Assembly: GCA_958295895.1 (NCBI GenBank)
Contig: CATQHI010000003.1
Location: forward strand, 310,001 to 374,000
Reading direction: 5' to 3'
Length of the DNA: 64,000 nt
Origin: Saprospiraceae bacterium
GTDB taxonomy: Bacteria; Bacteroidota; Bacteroidia; Chitinophagales; Saprospiraceae
A program made the position numbers and the translations under genes. How positions within the stretch are numbered: the first letter of the stretch is position 1; the number at the start of each line of letters is the position of its first letter. Below, in pieces: positions 1-8,643 of this stretch. The notes below the pieces were generated by a model that worked only from the letters and a program-made list of their open reading frames with translations, was not told the DNA's origin and did not search any database.

Positions 1-1
1 C

Positions 2-3000
2 ACTAGGGCAGCCATGGAATCAGATGACAATTACCGTGAACCTTGGCATACCCCCACTAAGGCCATGACACTCGATCTGAACGGCACCTGGAAATTCAAG
101 TGGGTAAAAGGCACGAAGGAAGGTCCGGGCCCGAGTGAGTTTCAAGCAGCCGATTATAATGATAGCAACTGGGATGAGATCCGCGTGCCCATGAACTGGG
201 AAATGGACAGTCGCTACAATAAACCGACCTACAACAACACCGGTTATCCCTTTGAAAACGAACCGCCCTATGCACGCGCAGGTTATGAAGACCACGGGGT
301 GATAGACCATAATGCCACCGGTTTTTACCGGCGTACCTTCGAGGTCCCTGAGAGTTGGAATGATAAGCGCGTGTTCCTGCACTTTGACGGAGTGTACAGT
401 TGCGCCGTAGTTTGGGTGAACGGCAAGTTTGCTGGCTACTCACAGGGGTCAAACAATGATGCAGAGTTTGACATCACCAATTATGCAAAACAGGGTGCTA
501 ACCAACTCTCCGTCCGTGTTTATCGTTGGTGCGACGGCTCCTACCTCGAAGGCCAGGACCAGTGGCGTTTGAGTGGTATTCACCGTGACGTTTATCTGGT
601 TGCTACCCCAAAAACCTTCGTTCGCGATCATTACATCACCGTACCGAATCAAAATGAAGATGGCACCAGCAGTAAACTCAATGTAGCACTCGACATCGAC
701 AATCGCGATGGAGAGGAAGTCACCAAGAACCTTAAGCTTGAACTGCTTGATGCGAACGGGAGTGTTGTCGCTTCTCAGGAGCAAACAGTTAATGTTGCAG
801 ATACCGCTGCAACGGTTAACCTCACTACCGAAACATTAACCGGGCTTACTCCCTGGAATACCGATAATCCTTACCTCTACACCGTAGTTATCAGCCAGAC
901 GGCCAACGGCAAGGAAGAGATGGTGTTCTCTACCAAATATGGTTTCCATAACATCCAGTTGGTGGATAGTGGCGACAACCATTACGTTACCATCAACGGC
1001 AAGCGCATCTTCTTCAAGGGTACCAACATACACGACTCGCACCCGCTCTACGGTCGGTATGTGGATGTAGCAACCATGTTGAAAGACATCACCCTGATGA
1101 AGCAGGCCAATGTCAACACCGTCCGCACCAGTCACTATCCGCGTCAACCAAAAATGAATGCTATGTTTGACGCTTACGGGCTTTACGTAATGGATGAAGC
1201 TGACCTTGAATGTCACGGCAACAACAGCTTAACGAGAAACCCAAGCTGGCGAGACGCTTTTGTGGACCGCAACGTGAGAATGGTACTCCGCGACCGCAAT
1301 CATTCAAGCGTCATATTTTGGTCGCTCGGCAACGAAAACGGTGAGGGCAACAACATGAACGAGTGCTACGATGCGGTCAAAAAATTGGACAGTCGCCTCG
1401 TGCACTGCCACGGTAACGAAAGCAGCTCGGACCTGCATTCGGAAATGTACACCAGTGTAGATGCGGCAAGACGCGAGCAGAACGGTAGAAATGGAAAACC
1501 GTTTTTCATTTGTGAATATGCGCACGCCATGGGACAAGCGGTGGGCAACCTCGAGGACTACTGGAAGGTCATCGAAAACAGTAGCGGTATCGTCGGTGCC
1601 TGCATATGGGATTGGGTTGACCAAGCGATCTACGATCCCGTTAAGATTAAAGAAGGCGCGTTGGTAGACAAGGACGGCTTTCACGCCTGGACTACCGGTT
1701 ACGATTATGACGATTACGTCATCAATAATCCCGGACAGTACAACGATCACTCGTTCCAGGGAAACTACCTAAGTAACGGTATTGTCACTGCCGACCGCGC
1801 TTGGACCGCTAAACTCACGGAGGTAAAGAAGGTGTATCAATATGTTGAGTTTTCGGGTTTGACAGCCGACAGCAAGCAGGTTAGCATTAAGAACAAGTAT
1901 CCATTCAATAACCTCGCGGAGCTATTCTATCTGACCTACATGGTACGCAAAGATGGCCGCGTGATTGAAGAAGGAAAGGTGCAGGAGGTAGATATTCCGT
2001 CGGGAGAGTCCCGCCTCATCAACGTCCCGTTCACCCAGGTGATTGACGACGACGCTGAATACACCGTAGCTGTAGGTCTCTGTTTGAAAAAGGCCACTCC
2101 TTGGGCAGCGTCCGGTTATCCGCTGGCCGACGAACAATTTACTGTGAAAAACCGCAAGAATTTGCCAACCATCAGTGCAAACGGCAGCCTCACCATCGAC
2201 GGCCGGCAGGTGACCGGCGAAAACTTTTCTGTGGAATTCGATGATAATGGCGCCCTGAAAAGCTACACGTTCGGTGGGCAGGAACTTATTGCCAAAGCCC
2301 CCGAATACAACGACTTCCGTCGTATGGACAACGACACCGAAGGCAAGCAGTATGAGGAAAACAACGGGGATGCCGGCGATTATGAGTATGACTATGCCGC
2401 TACCGGCATCACCGGTCATAACATCACTTCCAATCTCAGCAAGCAGGGCAACAATGTTTGCATTTCATCGACGGCTACCGGTTGGAAGACCAACTACACC
2501 GTTGATTATACAATCTACCCCAACGGTGTGGTGGATATGAAAGTGAAGTTCGACCCACAACGTAGGGGTCTTCGTCGCCTCGGTCTCGGTATGCAGTTTG
2601 CCGCTGGCTTTGAAGATGTGGAGTACTACGCAAAGGGTCCGTGGTCGAACTACAAAGACCGCCAGACAGGCTCGTACTTAGGGCGCTATTCCACCACCGT
2701 GGATGAAATGGTGGAAGAGTATGTGCATCCGCAAACTTATGGCGATCGCCAAGCATTGCGCGAACTTATTCTTACCAACAAGGCTGCTAAGGTGAAGCTG
2801 CACATTGAGACTCAGGGGCCGGTTTCTTTCTCACTCAGCCACTACGACGAACTCATGTGGAATCATTCCACACATTACGAGCGCTTACACTGGTCAGACC
2901 TTACTCGCTACGATCAAGTGTTCGCACATTTCGATTACTGGCAACGTGGTATTGGTAACAACAGCTGCTTCTCCGACTCCTGCTTGCCACAGTACGAAGT

Positions 3001-3073
3001 TCCTTATCCAGGTAATAACCAGGACGGTGCCCTTACCTACACCCTGCGCTTTCTACCCGAAAAGATGAAGTAA
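2..3073 (+). CDS. GH2 beta-galactosidase (LacZ-type), 5' end outside window
   Basis: Glycoside hydrolase family 2 enzyme that releases terminal beta-galactosides. The frame is open to the window edge; the first Met is at 14, but homologues carry a longer N-terminus, so the true start is probably upstream. Numbering from that Met, the order is a sugar-binding jelly roll (about 20-200), an Ig-like domain, a TIM barrel (about 310-600) and a C-terminal beta-galactosidase small-chain domain. The acid/base is Glu441 in WSLGNENG and the nucleophile is Glu501 in ICEYAHAMG; DEADLECHG matches the family motif DEANxExHG. Length and domains fit bacterial LacZ. The substrate could also be another beta-linked galactoside or galactan. 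Codon use is slightly less GC-rich than in the neighbours. Confidence 0.93.
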   Translation, partial: TRAAMESDDNYREPWHTPTKAMTLDLNGTWKFKWVKGTKEGPGPSEFQAADYNDSNWDEIRVPMNWEMDSRYNKPTYNNTGYPFENEPPYARAGYEDHGVIDHNATGFYRRTFEVPESWNDKRVFLHFDGVYSCAVVWVNGKFAGYSQGSNNDAEFDITNYAKQGANQLSVRVYRWCDGSYLEGQDQWRLSGIHRDVYLVATPKTFVRDHYITVPNQNEDGTSSKLNVALDIDNRDGEEVTKNLKLELLDANGSVVASQEQTVNVADTAATVNLTTETLTGLTPWNTDNPYLYTVVISQTANGKEEMVFSTKYGFHNIQLVDSGDNHYVTINGKRIFFKGTNIHDSHPLYGRYVDVATMLKDITLMKQANVNTVRTSHYPRQPKMNAMFDAYGLYVMDEADLECHGNNSLTRNPSWRDAFVDRNVRMVLRDRNHSSVIFWSLGNENGEGNNMNECYDAVKKLDSRLVHCHGNESSSDLHSEMYTSVDAARREQNGRNGKPFFICEYAHAMGQAVGNLEDYWKVIENSSGIVGACIWDWVDQAIYDPVKIKEGALVDKDGFHAWTTGYDYDDYVINNPGQYNDHSFQGNYLSNGIVTADRAWTAKLTEVKKVYQYVEFSGLTADSKQVSIKNKYPFNNLAELFYLTYMVRKDGRVIEEGKVQEVDIPSGESRLINVPFTQVIDDDAEYTVAVGLCLKKATPWAASGYPLADEQFTVKNRKNLPTISANGSLTIDGRQVTGENFSVEFDDNGALKSYTFGGQELIAKAPEYNDFRRMDNDTEGKQYEENNGDAGDYEYDYAATGITGHNITSNLSKQGNNVCISSTATGWKTNYTVDYTIYPNGVVDMKVKFDPQRRGLRRLGLGMQFAAGFEDVEYYAKGPWSNYKDRQTGSYLGRYSTTVDEMVEEYVHPQTYGDRQALRELILTNKAAKVKLHIETQGPVSFSLSHYDELMWNHSTHYERLHWSDLTRYDQVFAHFDYWQRGIGNNSCFSDSCLPQYEVPYPGNNQDGALTYTLRFLPEKMK

Positions 3074-3106
3074 TGAGCCTGACCAAAACGTTGCAGTGGG
3101 TCCCCA

Positions 3107-3129
3107 CCGGCCCGGAGCCATCGGCCGGG
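3107..3129 (+). terminator. GC-rich hairpin after the GH2 gene
   Basis: CCGGCC and CGGCCGG arms lie about 35 bp after the GH2 stop codon. Only a weak T-rich tail (GTTATT) follows, so it may be a terminator or just a 3' stabilising hairpin. Confidence 0.35.
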
Positions 3130-3159
3130 TTATTGCACACGGCTGAATAACCCAAATTC

Positions 3160-3858
3160 ATGCTACGAATCCTGCTTTACGGAGCTACCGGCCGCACGGG
3201 CGGCCTCATTCTTAACGATGCCCTGCAACAAGGTTACGCCGTTACGGCACTGGTGCGCAGTCCGGAAAAGCTCACGGTCCAAGATGACCACCTGGCGGTC
3301 ATTAAGGGCCTGCCAACCAACCTCGCCGACGTGCGCCAGGCCATGGTCGGCTGCGACTTTGTCATTAGCACACTCAGCGCCCTGCCCGAATCGGAAGCTT
3401 TTTCCTTCCGGCGGGTGGCCGCGCCCCACACCCTGGAGACCACCATGCGCCACACCATCACCGCGATGGAGGAGCTGGGTATCAGGCGCATCGTCACGCT
3501 CTCCTCCATTGGGGTGGCCGACTCGTGGCCCTACGCGCCATGGTACATGCGCCTAGCCATTAAGTTGACCAACTTCAAGCTGACGTTCGCCGACCACGCC
3601 GCCCAGGAAGGCCTGCTGCGGCAATCCGACCTGGCCTGGACCATCGTCCGGCCCGTAGCCCTGAACGACAACGAGCAGCGCGGGGAGTTAGTCGTCAGCT
3701 ACCAGACCACGCCCTCACCCTTCAGGATGAGCCGCCGGCAGCTGGCTAAGTTCATGGTGGACTGCCTGCGCGATGATCGCTACGTGGGTAAAGCGCCGCT
3801 GCTGTCCGAGAGACCCGCTGAGAATGTGCATAGGATAAATGGTGATGCGTTAGGATAA
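3160..3858 (+). CDS. NAD(P)-binding atypical SDR / NmrA-like protein
   Basis: Rossmann-fold protein of 232 residues. The N-terminus has the dinucleotide motif GATGRTGG (residues 8-15), followed by the typical strand ending ALVRSPEKL, and later VTLSSIG and the family segment WTIVRPVALND. These are hallmarks of the NmrA/SDR_a5 group, which bind NAD(P)(H) as flavin reductases, redox sensors or quinone reductases. The exact substrate cannot be read from the sequence. It is a single gene between the GH2 gene and the convergent GH43 gene and has no obvious operon partner. The start ATG is the first in frame and gives the complete first beta strand. Confidence 0.85.
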   Translation: MLRILLYGATGRTGGLILNDALQQGYAVTALVRSPEKLTVQDDHLAVIKGLPTNLADVRQAMVGCDFVISTLSALPESEAFSFRRVAAPHTLETTMRHTITAMEELGIRRIVTLSSIGVADSWPYAPWYMRLAIKLTNFKLTFADHAAQEGLLRQSDLAWTIVRPVALNDNEQRGELVVSYQTTPSPFRMSRRQLAKFMVDCLRDDRYVGKAPLLSERPAENVHRINGDALG

Positions 3859-3886
3859 TTGGGAATTCCGACTCGCCGATTTGTAC

Positions 3887-4942
3887 CTATTCCCGTTGAC
3901 CCAGGTGGGTGCCTAACTTTAAGTAATAAAAATGTTCTTCATCTACGGTTAGCACATCCATGGTGTCCTGATCGGTTTGAACTGGCGTGAAACGTGCTGG
4001 CACCACCGCTGATTTTCGAGGACCTACAGAACTTTTAGAGTAATGGGTATGAAAAACATAGTGTAAATTGCCCCGATCATCCTGAAAAATATCTCCGTGT
4101 CCGGTTCCACTCTCCCCTATGGTGGCTCGGCTAATGATAGGGTTTCCTTTGTACTTCTTCCAGGGTCCGTAGGGGCTTTCGCCAACCGCAAAGCCTACTG
4201 CGTAGTCCGGGTTCCGGAAGTCGTTGGCCGAGTAAATGAAGTAATAAAGCTTATTATGCTTCAGCACCGATGGGCCTTCGGCGACCGGCCATTCAGCTCC
4301 CGCGGTGTTTTCCCAGGGTTCATCGGCGGTAATGCATTCTTGCAGCGTTTCAGGTTTGATGGCAGAAAAATCATCCGCCATTTCTGCTACGAACAGCCGG
4401 TTACCCTCAGTCAGACGTACGTGGTATAAGTATTTCTTGCCGTCGTCATCAATAAATACGAATGGATCAATTTGTTTCGTAGGAGCAGCTAACGAATCTT
4501 TTTTTGCTTGCGTAAAGGGCCCCAGCGGACTATCGCTTTCCGCAATGGCGATTTGCTCATTGGCTGTATAGGCCAGGTAAAATTTGTCTTGATAGAGAAA
4601 GACCTGAGGTGCCCAAAAGCCCTTGTCACCGTACACATCTTCTTTCCTAAGCGCATACCCTTTTTTAGCACCCTGAGGTTCTGACCAAGTGCGCATATCC
4701 GAAGAAGTGTAGACCAGGAAGCCCTGATCGGCATCGCGGGCTACCGTGCCGTATAAATAGTAGTTACCCTCGTGATGGATGATGGTAGGGTCAGCTAGGT
4801 AAATTGTTGAATCCACTTCAGCATCTGCTCCTATCTTAGAAGAATTGTCGGCATCACCTGAACAACCTAGTACTACCGCCCATACCAGCAGGATCCAAAC
4901 TGTCCGCATGGTAGTTTGAGTTATTATATGTGGGTGTTTCAT
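3887..4942 (-). CDS. GH43-type glycoside hydrolase lipoprotein
   Basis: Exported five-bladed beta-propeller glycosidase of 351 residues. The first 27 residues form a lipoprotein signal ending in VVLGC, so the mature enzyme should be anchored through Cys27. The family pattern is visible: DPTIIHHEGNYYLYGT (catalytic-base Asp51), PFVFIDDDGKKYLYH (pKa-modulating Asp) and VAEGPSVLKHNKLYYF (acid Glu). GH43 members act on arabinans or xylans; the sequence does not separate these. It is convergent with the NmrA-like gene and near a GH2 gene and a SusCD pair, which fits polysaccharide use, though the strands differ, so this is not one operon. Confidence 0.85.
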   Translation of the reverse strand: MKHPHIITQTTMRTVWILLVWAVVLGCSGDADNSSKIGADAEVDSTIYLADPTIIHHEGNYYLYGTVARDADQGFLVYTSSDMRTWSEPQGAKKGYALRKEDVYGDKGFWAPQVFLYQDKFYLAYTANEQIAIAESDSPLGPFTQAKKDSLAAPTKQIDPFVFIDDDGKKYLYHVRLTEGNRLFVAEMADDFSAIKPETLQECITADEPWENTAGAEWPVAEGPSVLKHNKLYYFIYSANDFRNPDYAVGFAVGESPYGPWKKYKGNPIISRATIGESGTGHGDIFQDDRGNLHYVFHTHYSKSSVGPRKSAVVPARFTPVQTDQDTMDVLTVDEEHFYYLKLGTHLGQRE

Positions 4943-5030
4943 AGGTGGTGTATCAGATATAAGGATGAGCTGGGGAGAAGAAGGTAGCCGAGCGGAGTTA
5001 CTATCTTAAAGGTGATGAAACACAAGAAGA

Positions 5031-5165
5031 ATGCTCATCTGCCCGGACTGCCAGGGTGGGAAGATAGTCAAGAACGCCGCCAACTCTTCCGGGGCCATTG
5101 AGCAGTGGCTGCACCGCTATTACTTCCTGATGCGGCTGCTGCTATTTACGGCTGGCCGACCCTGA
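5031..5165 (+). CDS. Small ORF with zinc-ribbon start, possible IS1-type transposase remnant
   Basis: A 44-codon frame preceded by a purine-rich AAGAAG. The product starts MLICPDCQGGKIVKNAANSS. The CxxC followed by IVKN resembles the N-terminal zinc ribbon of IS1-family InsA proteins, but the remaining conserved part is absent. After the stop, another frame stays open to about 5220 and reads DPDDDPQDLYDRGW, so a frameshifted longer gene is possible. It lies in the 494-bp gap between the GH43 gene and susC. No terminal inverted repeats were seen. It could also be non-coding. Confidence 0.25.
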   Translation: MLICPDCQGGKIVKNAANSSGAIEQWLHRYYFLMRLLLFTAGRP

Positions 5166-5263
5166 CGACGACCCTCAGGACCTCTATGATCGGGGATGGA
5201 CCGGTGGCGGTTCGATGTCGTGAGCCCCAACATTTCACGTCGTCAGAAAAAAAATCGATTTAG

Positions 5264-5295
5264 TTAGGGAAACCAAACTTGGCAGTCTATATTTA
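5264..5295 (+). promoter_or_regulatory. Putative promoter of the susCD operon
   Basis: TTAG, a 20-nt spacer, then TATATTTA (one mismatch to TAnnTTTG) approximates the Bacteroidota vegetative promoter. It predicts a start of transcription near 5302 and a leader of about 135 nt before the susC ATG at 5437. No ORF is needed in that leader. Confidence 0.4.
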
Positions 5296-5436
5296 TGCCG
5301 TCTTGTCTCCAACCGGTTGCGGTTGGCCTCAGTACGGTATCCTCTACTGTACGAAGTGCAATTTAGAAGTAACCCACAACTTCCGTCATCCTTTGACGGC
5401 AGCTCATTAGTTGATCATCACTTACAGTTTAACAAT

Positions 5437-8400
5437 ATGAAACAAGTCTACCTGTTAGTCAGGAACGGCCTACTGCTGTTAGGCCTTCTCCTCTCTACTC
5501 AACTCAGCGCTCAGCAGCGCACTATCACCGGTACGCTCACCGACGGTGGTACCGGTGAGCCACTGATCGGCGCCAGTGTACTAGTCAAGGGCACCACCCG
5601 AGGAACAGTCACCGACGTGGACGGTTCCTACAGCGTCGCTGCCGACGAAGGCGAGACCCTCATCATTTCCTATACCGGTTACGGCACCAAGGAAGTTAGG
5701 GTCGGTGAAACGGACGATATCTCCATGCCGCTCACGAGCGGGGAAATTCTGGATGAAGTCGTCGTGGTCGCCTACGGCAAGCAGAAGAAAGCAACCGTCA
5801 CCGGAGCGGTGGTAGGGGTAGAAGGCGCTTCCCTCATCCAATCTCCCTCCATCAACTTAGGAGCTTCGCTGGCCGGCCGCTTGCCGGGCGTGGTGGTGGT
5901 GCAACCCAGTGGAGAACCGGGCTCCGACGATGCGCGGATCAATATCCGGGGTACCAATACCCTCGGAAACAGCAGCCCCCTGGTCGTCATCGATGGAATA
6001 CCCGACCGGGCCGGTGGACTTGCCCGACTCAACCCTCAGGATATCGAATCGATCTCCGTACTTAAGGACGCCTCGGCGGCCATCTACGGTGCCCGGGCGG
6101 CTAACGGAGCGATACTCGTCACCACCAAGCGGGGTACCACGGGTAAGCCGAGCATCAGCTACGACTTCAACCAGGGTTGGGGGCAGCCGACAACCACCCC
6201 AAAAATGTCGGACGCTGTAGAGTACGCCACGATCATGAACGAGCTGCCGATTTATCAAAGCGTGCCCGTTGCCGAATGGGAAACGGCCTGGCGTAGCATC
6301 CAGGAGACGGGTACCTATGACTCCCCTACCGATGGAGTAGCCACGATCAACGGCAAATTTAGCCCGGAGGACGTAGCTCTCTACGCTGATGGTAGTGACC
6401 CCTGGGGGCACCCAAATACCGACTGGTTCGGCGATGCCTTCCGCACCTGGGCCCCCCAGACTCGACATAACCTGCAGATCAACGGCGGTACCGAGAACAT
6501 CCGCTACCTGGCCTCCGTGGGCTACCTCAACCAGGAAGCCATCTATAAGAACACCGCCACCAAATATAAGCAGTACAACTTTCGCATCAACCTGGATGCC
6601 GATATCAGCCAGTACATCAAAACCTCTCTGGGCTTCGTGGCCCGCCGGGAAAACCGCCGCTACCCTACGCAGAGCGCTGGGAGTATCTTTCGGATGCTGA
6701 TGCGTGGCCGGCCTACGGAACCGGAAGTCTGGCCCAACGGCCTCCCCGGTCCCGATATCGAGAACGGTCAGAACCCCGTTGTTATCACGACCAACGCTAC
6801 GGGATACGATGACCAAATCGTCGACTACCTACAGTCGCAGGCCTCCGTCACCTTCACTAACCCCTGGGTGGAAGGACTGGGCCTTACCCTATCCGGCGCG
6901 GTAGACAATACGACCGCACAGGGCAAAAAATGGGAAACCCCCTGGTCTCTCTATTCCTGGGACCGGGTGTCGTACGAAGATGACGGGGTAACGCCCCGAC
7001 TAGAATCGGCCATCCGCTCCAATTTTCGGGATCCCCGCCTGGAGCAGAATACCAGAAATGACCTGAATACCAACCTTTCGGCCCGCATCAATTACGATAC
7101 CGAGCTCGGCGGGGATCATTCAATCGGGCTGATGGCCGGCGTGACGCGAGAAACTTTTGACGGGGATAATTACTTCGCCTATCGCCGCAACTACATCTCC
7201 CCCGCCGTCGATCAGCTCTTCGCCGGCAGCCCCCTGCAGCAAAACATCAGTGGATCGGCCTATAATCGCGCTCGCCTAGGTTACTACGGCCGCGCGCAGT
7301 ATAACTTCCGCGAGAAGTACCTGGCCGAGTTCATCTTCCGTTACGACGGATCCTACATCTTCCCGGAAAACGAGCGGTTCGGTTTCTTCCCGGGCATCCT
7401 GCTGGGGTGGAACCTGACCAACGAAAGCTTCTTTAACGTGCCTGGCGTGGATTTCCTTAAGCTGCGCGCTAGCTATGGACAGATGGGCAACGACCAAGTA
7501 TATTATAACAACCAGCTCCAGGAGTACGCTTTCCTCTCTACCTACAGTTTCGGCAGTTACCCCCTCGGCGGACAGGTCGTAACCACGCTACGGGAGAGTA
7601 GACTGGCGAACCCTAGTTTCACCTGGGAGCGCGCTAACAATCTTAATTTCGGACTCGATGCGGTATTCTTCAACAACGTCATCGACCTGACGCTAGAATA
7701 TTTCTACAACAAGCGCGATCAGATCCTGATCCAGAAAACGGGTTCTACGCCCTCCTCTTCCGGTATCAGTAGCTTGCTACCACCAGTGAATGCCGGACGG
7801 GTAGACAACCGGGGCTTCGAGTTCAATCTCGGCGTGAACGGCAGTGCCGACCGGGCTTTCCAGTGGCGCTTTGGCGTCAACGGAGGCTACGCGAAGAACA
7901 AGGTCGTTTTTCAGGACGAGGTGCCGGGAGCACCCGAGTATCAACTGCAGGAAGGAAAGCCCATCGGGGGATTCCTCGTGTACCAGAGCGATGGCGTATT
8001 CCGCGACCAAGCCGCCATTGCGGCTAACGAGGTCGATTACAGCGGCGTGACCTCCCGCCTGCTACCGGGTGATATGCGCTTTAAGGACGTCAATGGGGAC
8101 GGTAAGATTGACGGGGACGACCGCGTCAGAATCGATGACAACGGTACTCCCACCTTCAATTACGGAGCCACGATGACGGCCAGTTTCCGGGGCTTCGATC
8201 TGAATATTCTCCTGCAGGGCGCTACGGGCGCTTCCCTACGCGTACAGACCGAGTCGGGTGATATTGGTAACTACCTACAGTACAGCTACCAAAATCGCTG
8301 GCGGATCGACAACCCCAGTAGTGAGCACCCGCGCCTGGCTAGCCGGGGGGACACGTATTACACCGGCGGTAATTTTGGCAACAACACCTACTGGCTGTTC

Positions 8401-8622
8401 AGCAAAAACTATATCCGTTTGAAGAATGCCGAAATCGGTTACACTTTGCCCGTGTCGCTCACCAGCCGCTTTAAGGTGGGTGGAATCCGGGCTTACGTCA
8501 ATGGACTTAACCTGATCACCTTTGATAAGCTAGACTTTTTTGACCCCGAATCGGATAACCAGGGAGGACAATATTATCCCCAGTCTCGCATTATCAACGT
8601 CGGTTTTAACCTCACGTTCTAA
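5437..8622 (+). CDS. SusC/RagA-family TonB-linked outer-membrane transporter
   Basis: TonB-dependent barrel that imports oligosaccharides or other large nutrients with its SusD partner. I chose the ATG at 5437 rather than the in-frame one 40 codons upstream because it gives a clean signal peptide (MKQVYLLVRNGLLLLGLLL, cleavage after LSAQ). Next come a carboxypeptidase-regulatory-like domain (TGTLTDGGTGEPLIGASVLV), the SusC motif DEVVVVAYGKQ, a plug with SPLVVIDGIPD and VLKDASAAIYGARAANGAILVTTKRG, then a beta-barrel ending in NVGFNLTF. At 1061 residues it has the normal family length. susD follows after 21 bp. Confidence 0.95.
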   Translation: MKQVYLLVRNGLLLLGLLLSTQLSAQQRTITGTLTDGGTGEPLIGASVLVKGTTRGTVTDVDGSYSVAADEGETLIISYTGYGTKEVRVGETDDISMPLTSGEILDEVVVVAYGKQKKATVTGAVVGVEGASLIQSPSINLGASLAGRLPGVVVVQPSGEPGSDDARINIRGTNTLGNSSPLVVIDGIPDRAGGLARLNPQDIESISVLKDASAAIYGARAANGAILVTTKRGTTGKPSISYDFNQGWGQPTTTPKMSDAVEYATIMNELPIYQSVPVAEWETAWRSIQETGTYDSPTDGVATINGKFSPEDVALYADGSDPWGHPNTDWFGDAFRTWAPQTRHNLQINGGTENIRYLASVGYLNQEAIYKNTATKYKQYNFRINLDADISQYIKTSLGFVARRENRRYPTQSAGSIFRMLMRGRPTEPEVWPNGLPGPDIENGQNPVVITTNATGYDDQIVDYLQSQASVTFTNPWVEGLGLTLSGAVDNTTAQGKKWETPWSLYSWDRVSYEDDGVTPRLESAIRSNFRDPRLEQNTRNDLNTNLSARINYDTELGGDHSIGLMAGVTRETFDGDNYFAYRRNYISPAVDQLFAGSPLQQNISGSAYNRARLGYYGRAQYNFREKYLAEFIFRYDGSYIFPENERFGFFPGILLGWNLTNESFFNVPGVDFLKLRASYGQMGNDQVYYNNQLQEYAFLSTYSFGSYPLGGQVVTTLRESRLANPSFTWERANNLNFGLDAVFFNNVIDLTLEYFYNKRDQILIQKTGSTPSSSGISSLLPPVNAGRVDNRGFEFNLGVNGSADRAFQWRFGVNGGYAKNKVVFQDEVPGAPEYQLQEGKPIGGFLVYQSDGVFRDQAAIAANEVDYSGVTSRLLPGDMRFKDVNGDGKIDGDDRVRIDDNGTPTFNYGATMTASFRGFDLNILLQGATGASLRVQTESGDIGNYLQYSYQNRWRIDNPSSEHPRLASRGDTYYTGGNFGNNTYWLFSKNYIRLKNAEIGYTLPVSLTSRFKVGGIRAYVNGLNLITFDKLDFFDPESDNQGGQYYPQSRIINVGFNLTF

Positions 8623-8643
8623 CTAGAACACGAATCTACCATC

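Noticed and set aside
5857-6816. 319-codon frame antisense to susC
   Set aside because: The susC frame shows the full set of plug and barrel motifs; the antisense frame has none.
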